A stretch of DNA of 34,404 bases from an uncultured Planctomycetaceae bacterium. GTDB lineage: Bacteria > Planctomycetota > Planctomycetia > Pirellulales > UBA1268. The position numbers and the translations under genes were made by a program. The stretch is taken from contig CAJXFK010000015.1 of the NCBI GenBank assembly GCA_913052575.1, forward strand, positions 1 to 34,404. Direction: 5' to 3'. The notes under the pieces are model-generated. The model had not been told where the DNA came from, did no database searches, and saw only the letters and a program-made list of their open reading frames with translations. Positions 17,304 to 25,676 of this stretch are shown piece by piece. Position 1 is the first letter of the stretch. Each line of letters begins with the position of its first letter.

Positions 17304-19478
17304 ATGTCGACCGAAGATCAAAACAATACAGATGCCTTGCAGTCCGAGACGGGTTCTGAACTCAAGATTCATCTTGAGCGATTACCTGGCGTAGGTTCGG
17401 TTCGAGCAGCAAAGCTTTCAAAGCTTGGGCTCGTGACAGTTCGTGATGCGCTGATGCACTTTCCGAGAGACTATCGTGATTTTACAGGCGGGCATTGCTT
17501 TGATGAATTAGTTGAAGGTGAGCATGCATCACTAGCGGGAACTATTCTTAACGGATCCCTTCGTACAATATCACGTGGTCGATCAATGCTGACTGTTCAG
17601 GTCGAGACTGAGGGCGGGGTAGTTCGCTGTGTCTGGTTTAATATGCCTTTCCTCGCACCACGCTTTACGGTAGGACGTCGTTTGGTAGTAGCTGGTCAGC
17701 CTCGGCGGAATGATTCAAAATGGGAGTTTTCGCATCCTGAAGTTCGGTGGCTTGACGAAGCAGAGGACAGTACCCCTGTTGAGTGGCTTGCGGTGTATCC
17801 GCTCACTGACGGTGTGCAGCAGTCTCACGTTCGATTAGCTGTACAGGCGGCCCTCGGTGTAGCGGCTGACCGTCTGGAAGAGTCACTCCCTGAAACTCTT
17901 CTGCAATCCAAAAACCTTATGTCAATTGGGGAAGCAATTCGATCCATTCATCGGCCGGAAAACCGTAATGCATTGGAGGCTGCTCGAAAGCGTTTTGTGT
18001 ATCAAGAACTTCTTATGCTTCAGCTTGCACTACGGCTTCACAGCGGGCAGCAAGATACTCGGCAGACGGCGCCTGCGATCGAGATAGATAACAAGCTCGA
18101 CAATCGTATCAAAGCCTTGTTTCCACATGATTTTACCAATGCGCAAAAGCGAGTATGTGCAGAAATCGCAACGGATATGCGACGGACAAAACCGATGAAT
18201 AGACTTTTACAAGGCGATGTCGGAAGCGGGAAAACAGCGGTTGCGGCGTATTGTATGCTCGCGACTGCTGCGACATTTGTCCTTGGTAGTACACCTGGAG
18301 AGGAGGGCAGTTCTGCGAGTTCGACAAGTCGTTTTCAGGCTGCGATTATGGCACCCACCGAGTTGTTGGCTCGACAACACTACCAGACACTTACTTCACT
18401 TCTATTGGAACGAGGGTCCCCTTTGCGAGTCGGGCTGCTTATAGGTGGGCAGCGGGTGGCCGAACGACGAAAACTGCGAGAACAGATTGAATCAGGAGAG
18501 GTTCATTTAGTTGTAGGTACACAGGCGCTTATCTGTAGCGAAGCCGCATTTGCTAATCTTGGTCTGGTGGTTATCGATGAACAGCATCGTTTTGGGGTTT
18601 TGCAACGATCGCTCTTGAGGCAGGGTACGAGTGACCCGCACACACTTGTGATGACGGCGACACCAATTCCAAGGACTGTTGCTCATGCCGTTTACGGGGA
18701 TTTAGATATCTCAGTTATTGATGAATTGCCTCCGGGGAGGCAGGAAGTAGCAACATATCGCGTCTCGCTAGATCAGGTAGATCAATGGTGGGACTTCTTT
18801 CGAAAGAAACTGAAAGAAGGACGCCAAGGATACGTTGTTGTTCCCACAGTTGACGCATCCGGTCGAGATATGGCAAGTATATCTTCGGCGTTTGAATCAC
18901 TCGCGAATGGGCATCTCGAAGCGTTCCGTCTCGGTCTTCTCCATGGACGTATGAAACCAGAACAAAAAGCATCAGTAATGGCTGATTTTCGAGCGAATCG
19001 GTTTGATGTGCTTGTCGCAACAAGTGTTATTGAAGTTGGTATCGACGTGCCAAATGCGACACTTATGACCATTCTTGATGCGGAGAATTTTGGGCTCGCA
19101 CAATTACATCAACTGAGGGGGCGAGTTGCTCGCGGCCGAATGCAGGGAATTTGCGGCGCGGTCACTGATGAAGAGGCAAAAGCATCACCTCGTATAGATG
19201 CCTTTATTTCTACTACCGATGGGTTTCGGCTGGCTGAACAAGACCTTATCTTGCGGGGTCCTGGTGATATTCTAGGATCACGCCAGAGTGGTTCGCCTCC
19301 GTTGTACCTTGCGGATTTGTTGAGAGACGGGGAGGTTGCCTCGGAAGCGAGAAGCGATGCAAAAACTATATTTGAAAGTGACCCGGCGTTAGGTGATGAA
19401 CGCTTTAGTCGGCTTAAAAAGGTTTTGTTAGGGCGCTGGTCGGCAACACTCAATCTCGGCTTAGAAAAGGTGAGCTAG
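17304..19478 (+). CDS. recG: ATP-dependent DNA helicase RecG
   Basis: A 724-residue branch-migrating helicase for stalled forks and Holliday junctions. The N-terminal wedge domain begins LERLPGVGSVRAAKLSKLG, a helix-hairpin-helix-like segment, and includes an OB fold near 75-150. Helicase motifs follow: Walker A GDVGSGKT near 304-311, MAPTELLARQHY, DEQHRFG near 425-431, MTATPIPRT, VIEVGIDVPNA and the QLRGRVARG block. An unusual feature is a low-complexity insert of about 15 residues (TPGEEGSSASSTSR) between the Walker A helix and MAPTELLA, where most RecG proteins have a short loop. It probably shares a transcript with rnhA. Confidence 0.96.
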   Translation: MSTEDQNNTDALQSETGSELKIHLERLPGVGSVRAAKLSKLGLVTVRDALMHFPRDYRDFTGGHCFDELVEGEHASLAGTILNGSLRTISRGRSMLTVQVETEGGVVRCVWFNMPFLAPRFTVGRRLVVAGQPRRNDSKWEFSHPEVRWLDEAEDSTPVEWLAVYPLTDGVQQSHVRLAVQAALGVAADRLEESLPETLLQSKNLMSIGEAIRSIHRPENRNALEAARKRFVYQELLMLQLALRLHSGQQDTRQTAPAIEIDNKLDNRIKALFPHDFTNAQKRVCAEIATDMRRTKPMNRLLQGDVGSGKTAVAAYCMLATAATFVLGSTPGEEGSSASSTSRFQAAIMAPTELLARQHYQTLTSLLLERGSPLRVGLLIGGQRVAERRKLREQIESGEVHLVVGTQALICSEAAFANLGLVVIDEQHRFGVLQRSLLRQGTSDPHTLVMTATPIPRTVAHAVYGDLDISVIDELPPGRQEVATYRVSLDQVDQWWDFFRKKLKEGRQGYVVVPTVDASGRDMASISSAFESLANGHLEAFRLGLLHGRMKPEQKASVMADFRANRFDVLVATSVIEVGIDVPNATLMTILDAENFGLAQLHQLRGRVARGRMQGICGAVTDEEAKASPRIDAFISTTDGFRLAEQDLILRGPGDILGSRQSGSPPLYLADLLRDGEVASEARSDAKTIFESDPALGDERFSRLKKVLLGRWSATLNLGLEKVS

Positions 19479-19490
19479 TTGTCTGAGGCT

Positions 19491-20636
19491 TTATTCTGAC
19501 AAAGCCGTCGCTGTAAGTGCTTCACCAGATGTCCAGTGCTGTCCTTCTCGCTCGACACGGCAATACAACGTATCCCGTTCAATTGGTTCACGTCCAGCTT
19601 CTCGAATTAAATTCTTGATACTTTCAACAGTAAGTATTTCCGGCGTTTCTGCCCCTGCGTCGTGGTAGATCAACTCATGACGTACGGTGCCATCAATATC
19701 ATCTGCGCCGTATGCCAGGGCGGCTTGGGCCGTCCCTAGACCAAGCATAATCCAGTATGCCTTCAGGTGGTCAAAATTATCGAGAACGAGTCGGCTAATG
19801 GCCATTGTTCGCAAACTCATGGCTGCAGAAGGCTTCGGTATATGAGATAGCCTCGTGTTTTCGGGGTGGAAGGCAAGAGGAATAAATGTCTGGAAACCAC
19901 CTGTTTCATCCTGCAGTTGTCGGAGACGAATTAAGTGATCAGTTCGGTGATATGCATTCTCAATGTGACCGTAAAGCATGGTTGCATTACTTCTTAGCCC
20001 GAGAGAATGTGCAACGCGATGGATTTCGAACCATTCTTCCGTGTCAGCTTTGTGCTCACAGATTTTGTCCCGGACTTCTGGGTGGAAGATTTCTGCACCA
20101 CCACCCGGAAGACTTCCGAGCCCAGCGGACTTCATTTCGTTGAGGATGTCAACTTTTGATCGTTTCGTGAGATGACAAAACCAATTTATTTCAACAGGGG
20201 TCCAAGCTTTTAAGTGAAGAGTTGGATACGCATCATGAAGGATGCGAATAATGTTGAGGTACGAGTCATATCCTTTTTGGTGATGAAGCCCACCAACAAT
20301 ATGCATTTCAGTGCTGCCTGCCTCAACCGCTTCTTGGCCTCGTTGAAGAATTTGCTCGTCCGTCATCCAGTAGCCACGTTCATCTCGTAAGTCAGCACGA
20401 AAAGCACAGAATGTGCAACGGTACACACAGACATTCGTAGGGTTGAGATGCGTATTAATGTTGTAATATCCGGCGTCGCCGTTTTTGCGTTCTCGAACAA
20501 GATTGGCAAGTTCGCCGAGTTCATGGAGGTCTACAGATTCATCCCACAGGCCTTCGGCTTCTTTTGGTGAAAGTCGCTCACCGCATTCTATTTTTTCACG
20601 AATTGAATCGAGTGAGTGCCGAACTGCAGATATCAT
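19491..20636 (-). CDS. mqnE: Aminofutalosine synthase MqnE (radical SAM)
   Basis: A 381-residue radical SAM enzyme of the futalosine route to menaquinone, which joins the MqnA product to a SAM-derived adenosyl group to form aminofutalosine. The cluster cysteines are in C-V-Y-R-C-T-F-C (Cys70, Cys74, Cys77). Family marks include NINTHLNPTNVC just before them, EMHIVGGLHH, SLPGGGAEIF, ATMLYGH and FIPLAFHP. Length is normal. It lies last in the minus-strand menaquinone group, 84 bases after the UbiA-like gene, and its end faces the recG end with 12 bases between. Confidence 0.95.
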   Translation of the reverse strand: MISAVRHSLDSIREKIECGERLSPKEAEGLWDESVDLHELGELANLVRERKNGDAGYYNINTHLNPTNVCVYRCTFCAFRADLRDERGYWMTDEQILQRGQEAVEAGSTEMHIVGGLHHQKGYDSYLNIIRILHDAYPTLHLKAWTPVEINWFCHLTKRSKVDILNEMKSAGLGSLPGGGAEIFHPEVRDKICEHKADTEEWFEIHRVAHSLGLRSNATMLYGHIENAYHRTDHLIRLRQLQDETGGFQTFIPLAFHPENTRLSHIPKPSAAMSLRTMAISRLVLDNFDHLKAYWIMLGLGTAQAALAYGADDIDGTVRHELIYHDAGAETPEILTVESIKNLIREAGREPIERDTLYCRVEREGQHWTSGEALTATALSE

Positions 20637-20720
20637 GAGGGTTTCCTAATACAAACGTTGCTGTGTCCGCCGAGAATAACCTTTGAAACCGTAAACCACC
20701 GGAGAAAACAACAGGAAATT

Positions 20721-21635
20721 TTAAAACAACCAGAGGTCCGTGCTTATTCCTGCGAGCAATATAAGGCCTATCACGGCATTTACGGTAAAAAATGCCTGAT
20801 TTATACGAGAAAGATTTCGTGAACTGATGAGCATGTGCTCAACAACAAGGAGCCCTGCGATGCCGTAAATCGCCCAGGTGGTGAAATTCCCGACAAAAGG
20901 CGTGGTTCGTGGAAGGGCAACCAAAAAGAGAATAGCCAAAAAATGAAAAAAACCAGCGAGATAGAGTGCATTTTGAATACCCCATCGTGCAGGGAGGCTT
21001 TGTAACTGTTCAGTGCTGTCAAATGAGGCGTCTTGGCAGGCGTAAATAGTATCAAAACCTGCCACCCAAGTGGTTACTGCCAAAGCCAACACAAGTGCCG
21101 GTACCATGTCGGAAGGGTTTGAAATCACAGCAGGTCCTCGAACAGCAATCCAGGCCGCTAGTGGAGTAAGGCCGAGTGCTACACCAAGCCAGACATGGGC
21201 CAACGATGTAAATCGTTTCGCATAGCTGTATCCCAAGAGCCATGCGAGCACTGGCAATGAAAGAACTACCGGTAGCCAGTTTGGGAGAAAGAGAAGGGTT
21301 GATGCCACAAATAAGAATGACGCAGAGTATACGAGTCTCTGAACATCACTAACGGTAAGCAGTCCTTTCGGTAGGTGACGATTTGCAGTTCGAGGATTGC
21401 GGGCATCGATATCTCGATCAACCAGCCGGTTGAATCCCATTGCTGCCGTGCGAGCGGTGGCCATGCACGCGATGATGCCGGCAGAAATCTTAATCCAATG
21501 CAATAATGACACATGTGGATTGTCCGCTAGTTCAACACGGGCAGCAATCATTCCTGCCATCATCGCAAACGGCAACGCGAAGATAGTGTGAGAGAATCGA
21601 ACGAGTTCAAGATATGTACGGAGTGTTGCCGCCAT
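20721..21635 (-). CDS. UbiA-family prenyltransferase, probably MqnP of futalosine menaquinone synthesis
   Basis: A 304-residue integral membrane protein with about eight or nine hydrophobic helices. The two Asp-rich prenyl-diphosphate/Mg motifs of the UbiA family are present: NRLVDRDID (Asn69, Asp73, Asp77) and a later DTIYACQDASFD (Asp202, Asp206). It opens LELVRFSHTIFALPFAMM, typical of the subgroup found beside futalosine genes. It would attach the polyprenyl side chain to the naphthoate ring. It is flanked by mqnE and ubiX-like genes, with only five bases separating it from the latter. The MqnP name follows from context and subgroup likeness rather than from a decisive motif. Confidence 0.9.
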   Translation of the reverse strand: MAATLRTYLELVRFSHTIFALPFAMMAGMIAARVELADNPHVSLLHWIKISAGIIACMATARTAAMGFNRLVDRDIDARNPRTANRHLPKGLLTVSDVQRLVYSASFLFVASTLLFLPNWLPVVLSLPVLAWLLGYSYAKRFTSLAHVWLGVALGLTPLAAWIAVRGPAVISNPSDMVPALVLALAVTTWVAGFDTIYACQDASFDSTEQLQSLPARWGIQNALYLAGFFHFLAILFLVALPRTTPFVGNFTTWAIYGIAGLLVVEHMLISSRNLSRINQAFFTVNAVIGLILLAGISTDLWLF

Positions 21636-21640
21636 AAGCC

Positions 21641-22252
21641 TTAATTTCCCCAGCGGCTAACAAGTTCATTCGAGATGTTCAGTTGGTCGCAAATACGAGC
21701 AACGACAAAGTTGACGAGGTCATCAATCGATTGGGCATTGTGGTAGAAGCCCGGCGATGCGGGCAGCACTACAGCGCCGGCTTCGTGGATAGCCTGCATG
21801 TTTTTCAGTTGTGGTAATGAGAGCGGTGTTTCTCGCGGGACTACGATGAGTTTTCTGCGTTCTTTAAGGTGCACCTCAGCCGCTCGGTGAATCAAATTCT
21901 CACCCATAGAATGCGTAATGGCCGAGAGCGTGCTTCCACTGCATGGGCAGAGAACCATGGCGTTTGTCAGGAAAGATCCGCTCGCAATAGGAGCCATCAG
22001 GTTTTTGAAGTGGTGGTAGGTAAGGCGACCAGCTGTTGGTCGTGTGGTTCCTAGAAAGTGCTCCACAGAGAAATTATCAAGATCGATTGTCACACCAAGC
22101 TCTTGCTCAAAAACTGCTTTTCCAGAGGGACTGATCGATAGGTGTATGTCACAGTTTGCGTCAAAGAGTACGTGAAGGAGTCTTCTCGCATAAATCGCTC
22201 CAGAAGCACCGGTGACCCCAAGCACAATAGGCTTGGCAGGAGAATCTGTCAT
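21641..22252 (-). CDS. ubiX: UbiX-like flavin prenyltransferase
   Basis: A 203-residue flavoprotein of the UbiX/Pad1 family, which makes prenylated FMN for UbiD-type decarboxylases. Family marks: GVTGASGAIYARRLL at the N-terminus, a central PIASGSFLTNAMVLCPCSGSTLSAI, and VVPRETPLSLPQLKNM followed by VLPASPGFYH. In futalosine-pathway bacteria such a protein works with a UbiD-like decarboxylase on the prenylated naphthoate; no UbiD gene is in this window. Its ATG overlaps the end of the methyltransferase gene as ATGA (22249-22252), so the two are translationally coupled. Confidence 0.94.
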   Translation of the reverse strand: MTDSPAKPIVLGVTGASGAIYARRLLHVLFDANCDIHLSISPSGKAVFEQELGVTIDLDNFSVEHFLGTTRPTAGRLTYHHFKNLMAPIASGSFLTNAMVLCPCSGSTLSAITHSMGENLIHRAAEVHLKERRKLIVVPRETPLSLPQLKNMQAIHEAGAVVLPASPGFYHNAQSIDDLVNFVVARICDQLNISNELVSRWGN

Positions 22253-23025
22253 GCTGTTTCAGTCACTTTCTGTCCAGCCATGTTTGGCTGACGAGGAATG
22301 GTCGGTTTTGTTGCAATTGAAAGAGTGGCTATGCCAAGACTCAAAGGAAACTGATCAACGTGGTCGAATCCCGTCTGCTTAATGAGTCGAACAAGCGACT
22401 CGCCTGACGGAAACTCTTCTACACTTTGGTTCAAGTAGCTATACGCATCAGCATGATTTCGAGCAATCGCATTCCCGATTCTTGGCAGAACATTTCTGAA
22501 ATACCACAGATAACTTTTACGAATGAGCACATTTTCTGGAAGCGAGAATTCAAGAATGGCCAATTTCCCTCCAGGCTTGCAGACTCGGCACATTTCAGTG
22601 AGTCCTTTTTCTGTTTCAGCAATATTCCGTAGCCCAAAGGCGACCGTCACCAGATCAAAAGAGTTGTCCGGGAATGGGAGTTCCATGGCATCAGCTTCGA
22701 GCCATTCGACGGGTACATTCCGGGCGGCGGATTTCTCGATTCCCCGATCAAGCATCGGTTTACAAAAGTCACTACCAACGACACGAACCCTCGGCCCGGC
22801 TTTCACTGCATACGCCAGCGCCAGATCGCCTGTTCCAGTGCACACATCTAGTATGGCACCTGTTATTGGTGGGGGCGCTCGCTTCACGGTTATCCTTCGC
22901 CACAGGATATCAATGCCTCCCGACAGCATCCGATTGACAAAGTCGTACCGTGGAGCAATCTCGGCAAACATGCCTTGGACTTTGCCGCCGCTCTTATCAA
23001 CACTCTGTACTGGCTGGCTGGTAAT
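22249..23025 (-). CDS. ubiE: UbiE/MenG-type demethylmenaquinone methyltransferase, probable AUU start
   Basis: A SAM-dependent methyltransferase catalysing the last ring methylation in menaquinone synthesis. It has MFAEIAPRYDFVNRMLS, SAM motif I LDVCTGTGDLAL, the DAMELPFPDNSFD block, VAFGLRNI and CKPGGKLAILEFS. The first in-frame ATG (22971) is too late: the codons before it read VDKSGGKVQG, which matches the usual family lead-in to MFAEIAPRYD. Going upstream there is no in-frame ATG, GTG or TTG before a stop. An ATT at 23023-23025 has AAGGAG (23031-23036) five bases ahead, so an AUU start giving 258 residues is the best reading. A one-base sequencing error is the alternative. Confidence 0.9.
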   Translation of the reverse strand: MTSQPVQSVDKSGGKVQGMFAEIAPRYDFVNRMLSGGIDILWRRITVKRAPPPITGAILDVCTGTGDLALAYAVKAGPRVRVVGSDFCKPMLDRGIEKSAARNVPVEWLEADAMELPFPDNSFDLVTVAFGLRNIAETEKGLTEMCRVCKPGGKLAILEFSLPENVLIRKSYLWYFRNVLPRIGNAIARNHADAYSYLNQSVEEFPSGESLVRLIKQTGFDHVDQFPLSLGIATLSIATKPTIPRQPNMAGQKVTETA

Positions 23026-23030
23026 GACAT

Positions 23031-23036
23031 CTCCTT
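23031..23036 (-). promoter_or_regulatory. Strong ribosome site in front of the putative AUU start
   Basis: AAGGAG on the minus strand lies 5 bases before ATT (23023-23025). It directly abuts an out-of-frame ATG (23028-23030), leaving no spacer for that ATG, and it is too far from the ATG at 22971. Its position therefore supports initiation at ATT. Confidence 0.6.
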
Positions 23037-23100
23037 CTCGAGGCGTCTGGTAGGTTTACACGGTTGAGATCTGAAGAAGTATTTTATCTTGAAGAACGGT

Positions 23101-23919
23101 ATGAGTACAAAAAAAGAGTGTCCGGATCAATCTGTTCGGTGGTACACCCATTACCTTCCAGATGATATGCCCCGAGAGTCGGTAGCGGGAGGCATTGCGA
23201 TTATTATCGATGTTCTGAGGGCTTCGACAACAATTGTGACCGCTCTTGAGGAGGGAGCGGCTTTTGTGAAGCCAGTTGCTGACGTTGACGAAGCACGCCG
23301 TTTGAAGCACGGTGATTTTTCCTCGTGCCTTCTCGGTGGTGAGCGTGGCGGACTTCAGATTGCAGGATTCGACCTTGGGAACTCACCGGCTGAATATACT
23401 CATTCAGTTGTTGCAGGTCGTGGCGTTGTTATGACAACAACAAATGGGACGCTTGCAATCAAACGATGTGAGGCGGCTCGTGAGATTCTTGTGGGTAGTT
23501 TGCTCAATCGAACGTCTGTCGCAGAAACTGCTCTTCTACTGGCGTCAAAGCGTGGTATCGATTCCATTCATCTTGTATGCGCTGGGACAAATGGCAAAGA
23601 AACAGATGAAGATATTCTTGGTGCGGGAGCGATTGTCGATGCCGGCATTTTAGCAACAAAAAGCCGCTCTCTCGTTGATTCCAATAGCACAAAGGCAGCT
23701 ACTGAGTTTCGTCGCATTGTGGATGCGTCAGTAGATTCTCAGGAACGGCTTACAGCGAGACTTCGGCAGTCACTCGGTGGGAGAAATCTGATTCGGCTTG
23801 GGATGGATTCTGATCTGGTATTAGCAGCAGCTGTAGATCGTTGTCGGCTCGTGCCGTATCAGTGCTCTCATACGGGTGCGCTCATGTCGTTTGATGCCCC
23901 GAAGTGCATCAATTCATAA
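23101..23919 (+). CDS. comB: ComB-family 2-phosphosulfolactate phosphatase
   Basis: A 272-residue protein of the ComB family, which removes phosphate from 2-phosphosulfolactate to give sulfolactate, a step known from coenzyme M synthesis and from bacterial sulfolactate production. Family marks: IIDVLRASTTIVTAL, LGGERGG, GFDLGNSPAEY, MTTTNGT, VCAGTNG and EDILGAGAIVD. I preferred the ATG at 23101 over a TTG four codons upstream (23089). No other sulfolactate or coenzyme M genes are in the window, so its role here may be different. It is divergent from the ubiE-like gene, about 75 bases apart. Confidence 0.85.
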   Translation: MSTKKECPDQSVRWYTHYLPDDMPRESVAGGIAIIIDVLRASTTIVTALEEGAAFVKPVADVDEARRLKHGDFSSCLLGGERGGLQIAGFDLGNSPAEYTHSVVAGRGVVMTTTNGTLAIKRCEAAREILVGSLLNRTSVAETALLLASKRGIDSIHLVCAGTNGKETDEDILGAGAIVDAGILATKSRSLVDSNSTKAATEFRRIVDASVDSQERLTARLRQSLGGRNLIRLGMDSDLVLAAAVDRCRLVPYQCSHTGALMSFDAPKCINS

Positions 23920-24029
23920 CTGCCGTCCGTCTCTTTGGTTTCTCGGTAGACCTAACTTCAGTTTGATCACTACACTGAACCAACTGAAATAATCCTCTTC
24001 ATTTCCCTCTGGAAAATCACAATATATTT

Positions 24030-25676
24030 ATGTCAAAGCCTGTTGATCAGTCACGGATGGATCGAATTGTTTCACTAGCGAAGCGACGAGGTTTCATATT
24101 TCAATCGAGTGAAATCTACGGTGGGTTAAATGGCTTCTGGGACTACGGCCCGCTCGGAGTAGCGCTGAAACGTAATCTCAAGGAGTGCTGGTGGCAGGAT
24201 ATGGTTGCTGGCCATGATGAGTTGATGACGCTCAAAGGTGCGCCCTCTGCATATGAAATGGCAGGGCTCGACTGCACAATTATCATGCATCCGCAGGTCT
24301 GGAAATGCTCAGGTCACTTTGATCTTTTTCATGATTGGATGGTTGACTGCCGTGAATCGAAACGTCGGTTTCGTTATGACCATCTTCAAGGAAAATGGGC
24401 TGCCTATCGGAACTCAAAAGCCTTTATTACGACAGATGTATCTGGTGATGATGCAGAGCTTGATCTTGTAGGGAAGGCTCAGAAGTTTTTTAAATTGCGT
24501 GCGAAGCAGATCGAAGACATTGAGTGGTCCGGGAGCCTTGTAGCTTTGGCGAGCACTTCTCCTGATGATTCGATACCCCTTAGCGAGGCAGTTGCTCCCG
24601 ATGCGAGTGAAAAAGGGACCCTGACGGAACCTCGAGAATTCAATCTCATGTTCGAAACTCGAATTGGAGCGATGGCTGGTGATAGAGATGACCGCGCTTT
24701 TTTACGGCCAGAAACTGCTCAAGGTATATTTTTGAATTTCAAGAATGTTCTAGATACGTCTCGTGTGCGTGTGCCCTTTGGGATTGGGCAAATTGGAAAA
24801 AGTTTTCGTAATGAAATTACGCCAAGAAATTTCACTTTTCGTTCGCGGGAATTTGAACAAATGGAAATAGAGTTCTTTTGCCGTCCTGATGATTCGCGGG
24901 ATTGGTATCAATTCTGGCGGGACCGTCGCTGGCAGTGGTATCTGAATCTGGGGCTAACAGAAGGCCGTCTTCAACTCCGTGAACATCATGAGGCAGAGCT
25001 AGCGCACTATTCACGTGGCACAGCTGATATTGAGTACGCATTCCCATTTCTTGCCGATGGTGAGTATGGAGAGCTTGAAGGTATTGCTCATCGGGGCGAC
25101 TTTGATTTACGGAGTCACATGGAGGGAAAGCTTATTCGTGAGAACGGTGAGCTTGTGCTGGAAACCGATACGGATGGAAAACCAAAGCATCGTGGGAGTG
25201 GTCGTGATCTGTCGTATTTTGATGATGTGAGCCGAGAACGTTTTGTGCCACATGTTATTGAGCCTTCAGCTGGTGCAGACCGAGCAGTCTTAGCTTTTCT
25301 TTGCGATGCCTACCACGAGGACAGCGTTCCTGATGAGAAAGGAAATCCTCGTGAGCGTACTGTATTGAAATTGCACCCGAGACTGGCCCCCCTGAAAGCA
25401 GCAGTCCTACCTCTTGTGAAAAAAGATGGTATGCCCGAAGTGGCTGCTGATTTATACAGAGCTATCAAGAAGCGAATGCCGTGCATGTATGATGCGAAAG
25501 GGTCTGTGGGCCGGCGTTATGCGCGGCAGGACGAGGCTGGCACGCCGTGGTGCATTACGATCGACGGCCAAACAATGAAAGATCAGACGGTAACGATTCG
25601 AGATCGAGACTCCCTTACACAGGAGCGGATTCCGATCGATGATTGCGCAGCGATTTTAACGGAACGACTCGTATGA
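24030..25676 (+). CDS. glyS: Glycyl-tRNA synthetase, homodimeric class II type
   Basis: A 548-residue single-chain glycyl-tRNA synthetase of the alpha2 type (as in eukaryotes, archaea and some bacteria) rather than the two-subunit GlyQ/GlyS. Early marks are RRGFIFQSSEIYGGLNGFWDYGPLG. The class II motif 2 region has FGIGQIGKSFRNEITPRNFT and REFEQMEIEFF. Motif 3 is GADRAVLAFL, and the anticodon-binding domain begins LHPRLAPLKAAVLPL. It attaches glycine to tRNA-Gly. Its TGA overlaps the ATG of the next gene (ATGA), coupling the two. No T-box was recognised in the 110-base leader. Confidence 0.96.
   Translation: MSKPVDQSRMDRIVSLAKRRGFIFQSSEIYGGLNGFWDYGPLGVALKRNLKECWWQDMVAGHDELMTLKGAPSAYEMAGLDCTIIMHPQVWKCSGHFDLFHDWMVDCRESKRRFRYDHLQGKWAAYRNSKAFITTDVSGDDAELDLVGKAQKFFKLRAKQIEDIEWSGSLVALASTSPDDSIPLSEAVAPDASEKGTLTEPREFNLMFETRIGAMAGDRDDRAFLRPETAQGIFLNFKNVLDTSRVRVPFGIGQIGKSFRNEITPRNFTFRSREFEQMEIEFFCRPDDSRDWYQFWRDRRWQWYLNLGLTEGRLQLREHHEAELAHYSRGTADIEYAFPFLADGEYGELEGIAHRGDFDLRSHMEGKLIRENGELVLETDTDGKPKHRGSGRDLSYFDDVSRERFVPHVIEPSAGADRAVLAFLCDAYHEDSVPDEKGNPRERTVLKLHPRLAPLKAAVLPLVKKDGMPEVAADLYRAIKKRMPCMYDAKGSVGRRYARQDEAGTPWCITIDGQTMKDQTVTIRDRDSLTQERIPIDDCAAILTERLV

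Noticed and set aside
22340-22380. tRNA-like T-loop sequence
   Set aside because: A GGTCGAATCCC-like string occurs inside the methyltransferase gene, with no cloverleaf around it.
22523-23053. Plus-strand open frame of about 176 codons
   Set aside because: Antisense to the methyltransferase, whose motifs are clear; Ser/Thr/Pro-rich shadow text.
23920-24029. T-box or riboswitch before glyS
   Set aside because: Only a 5-bp stem was visible and no conserved T-box sequence.
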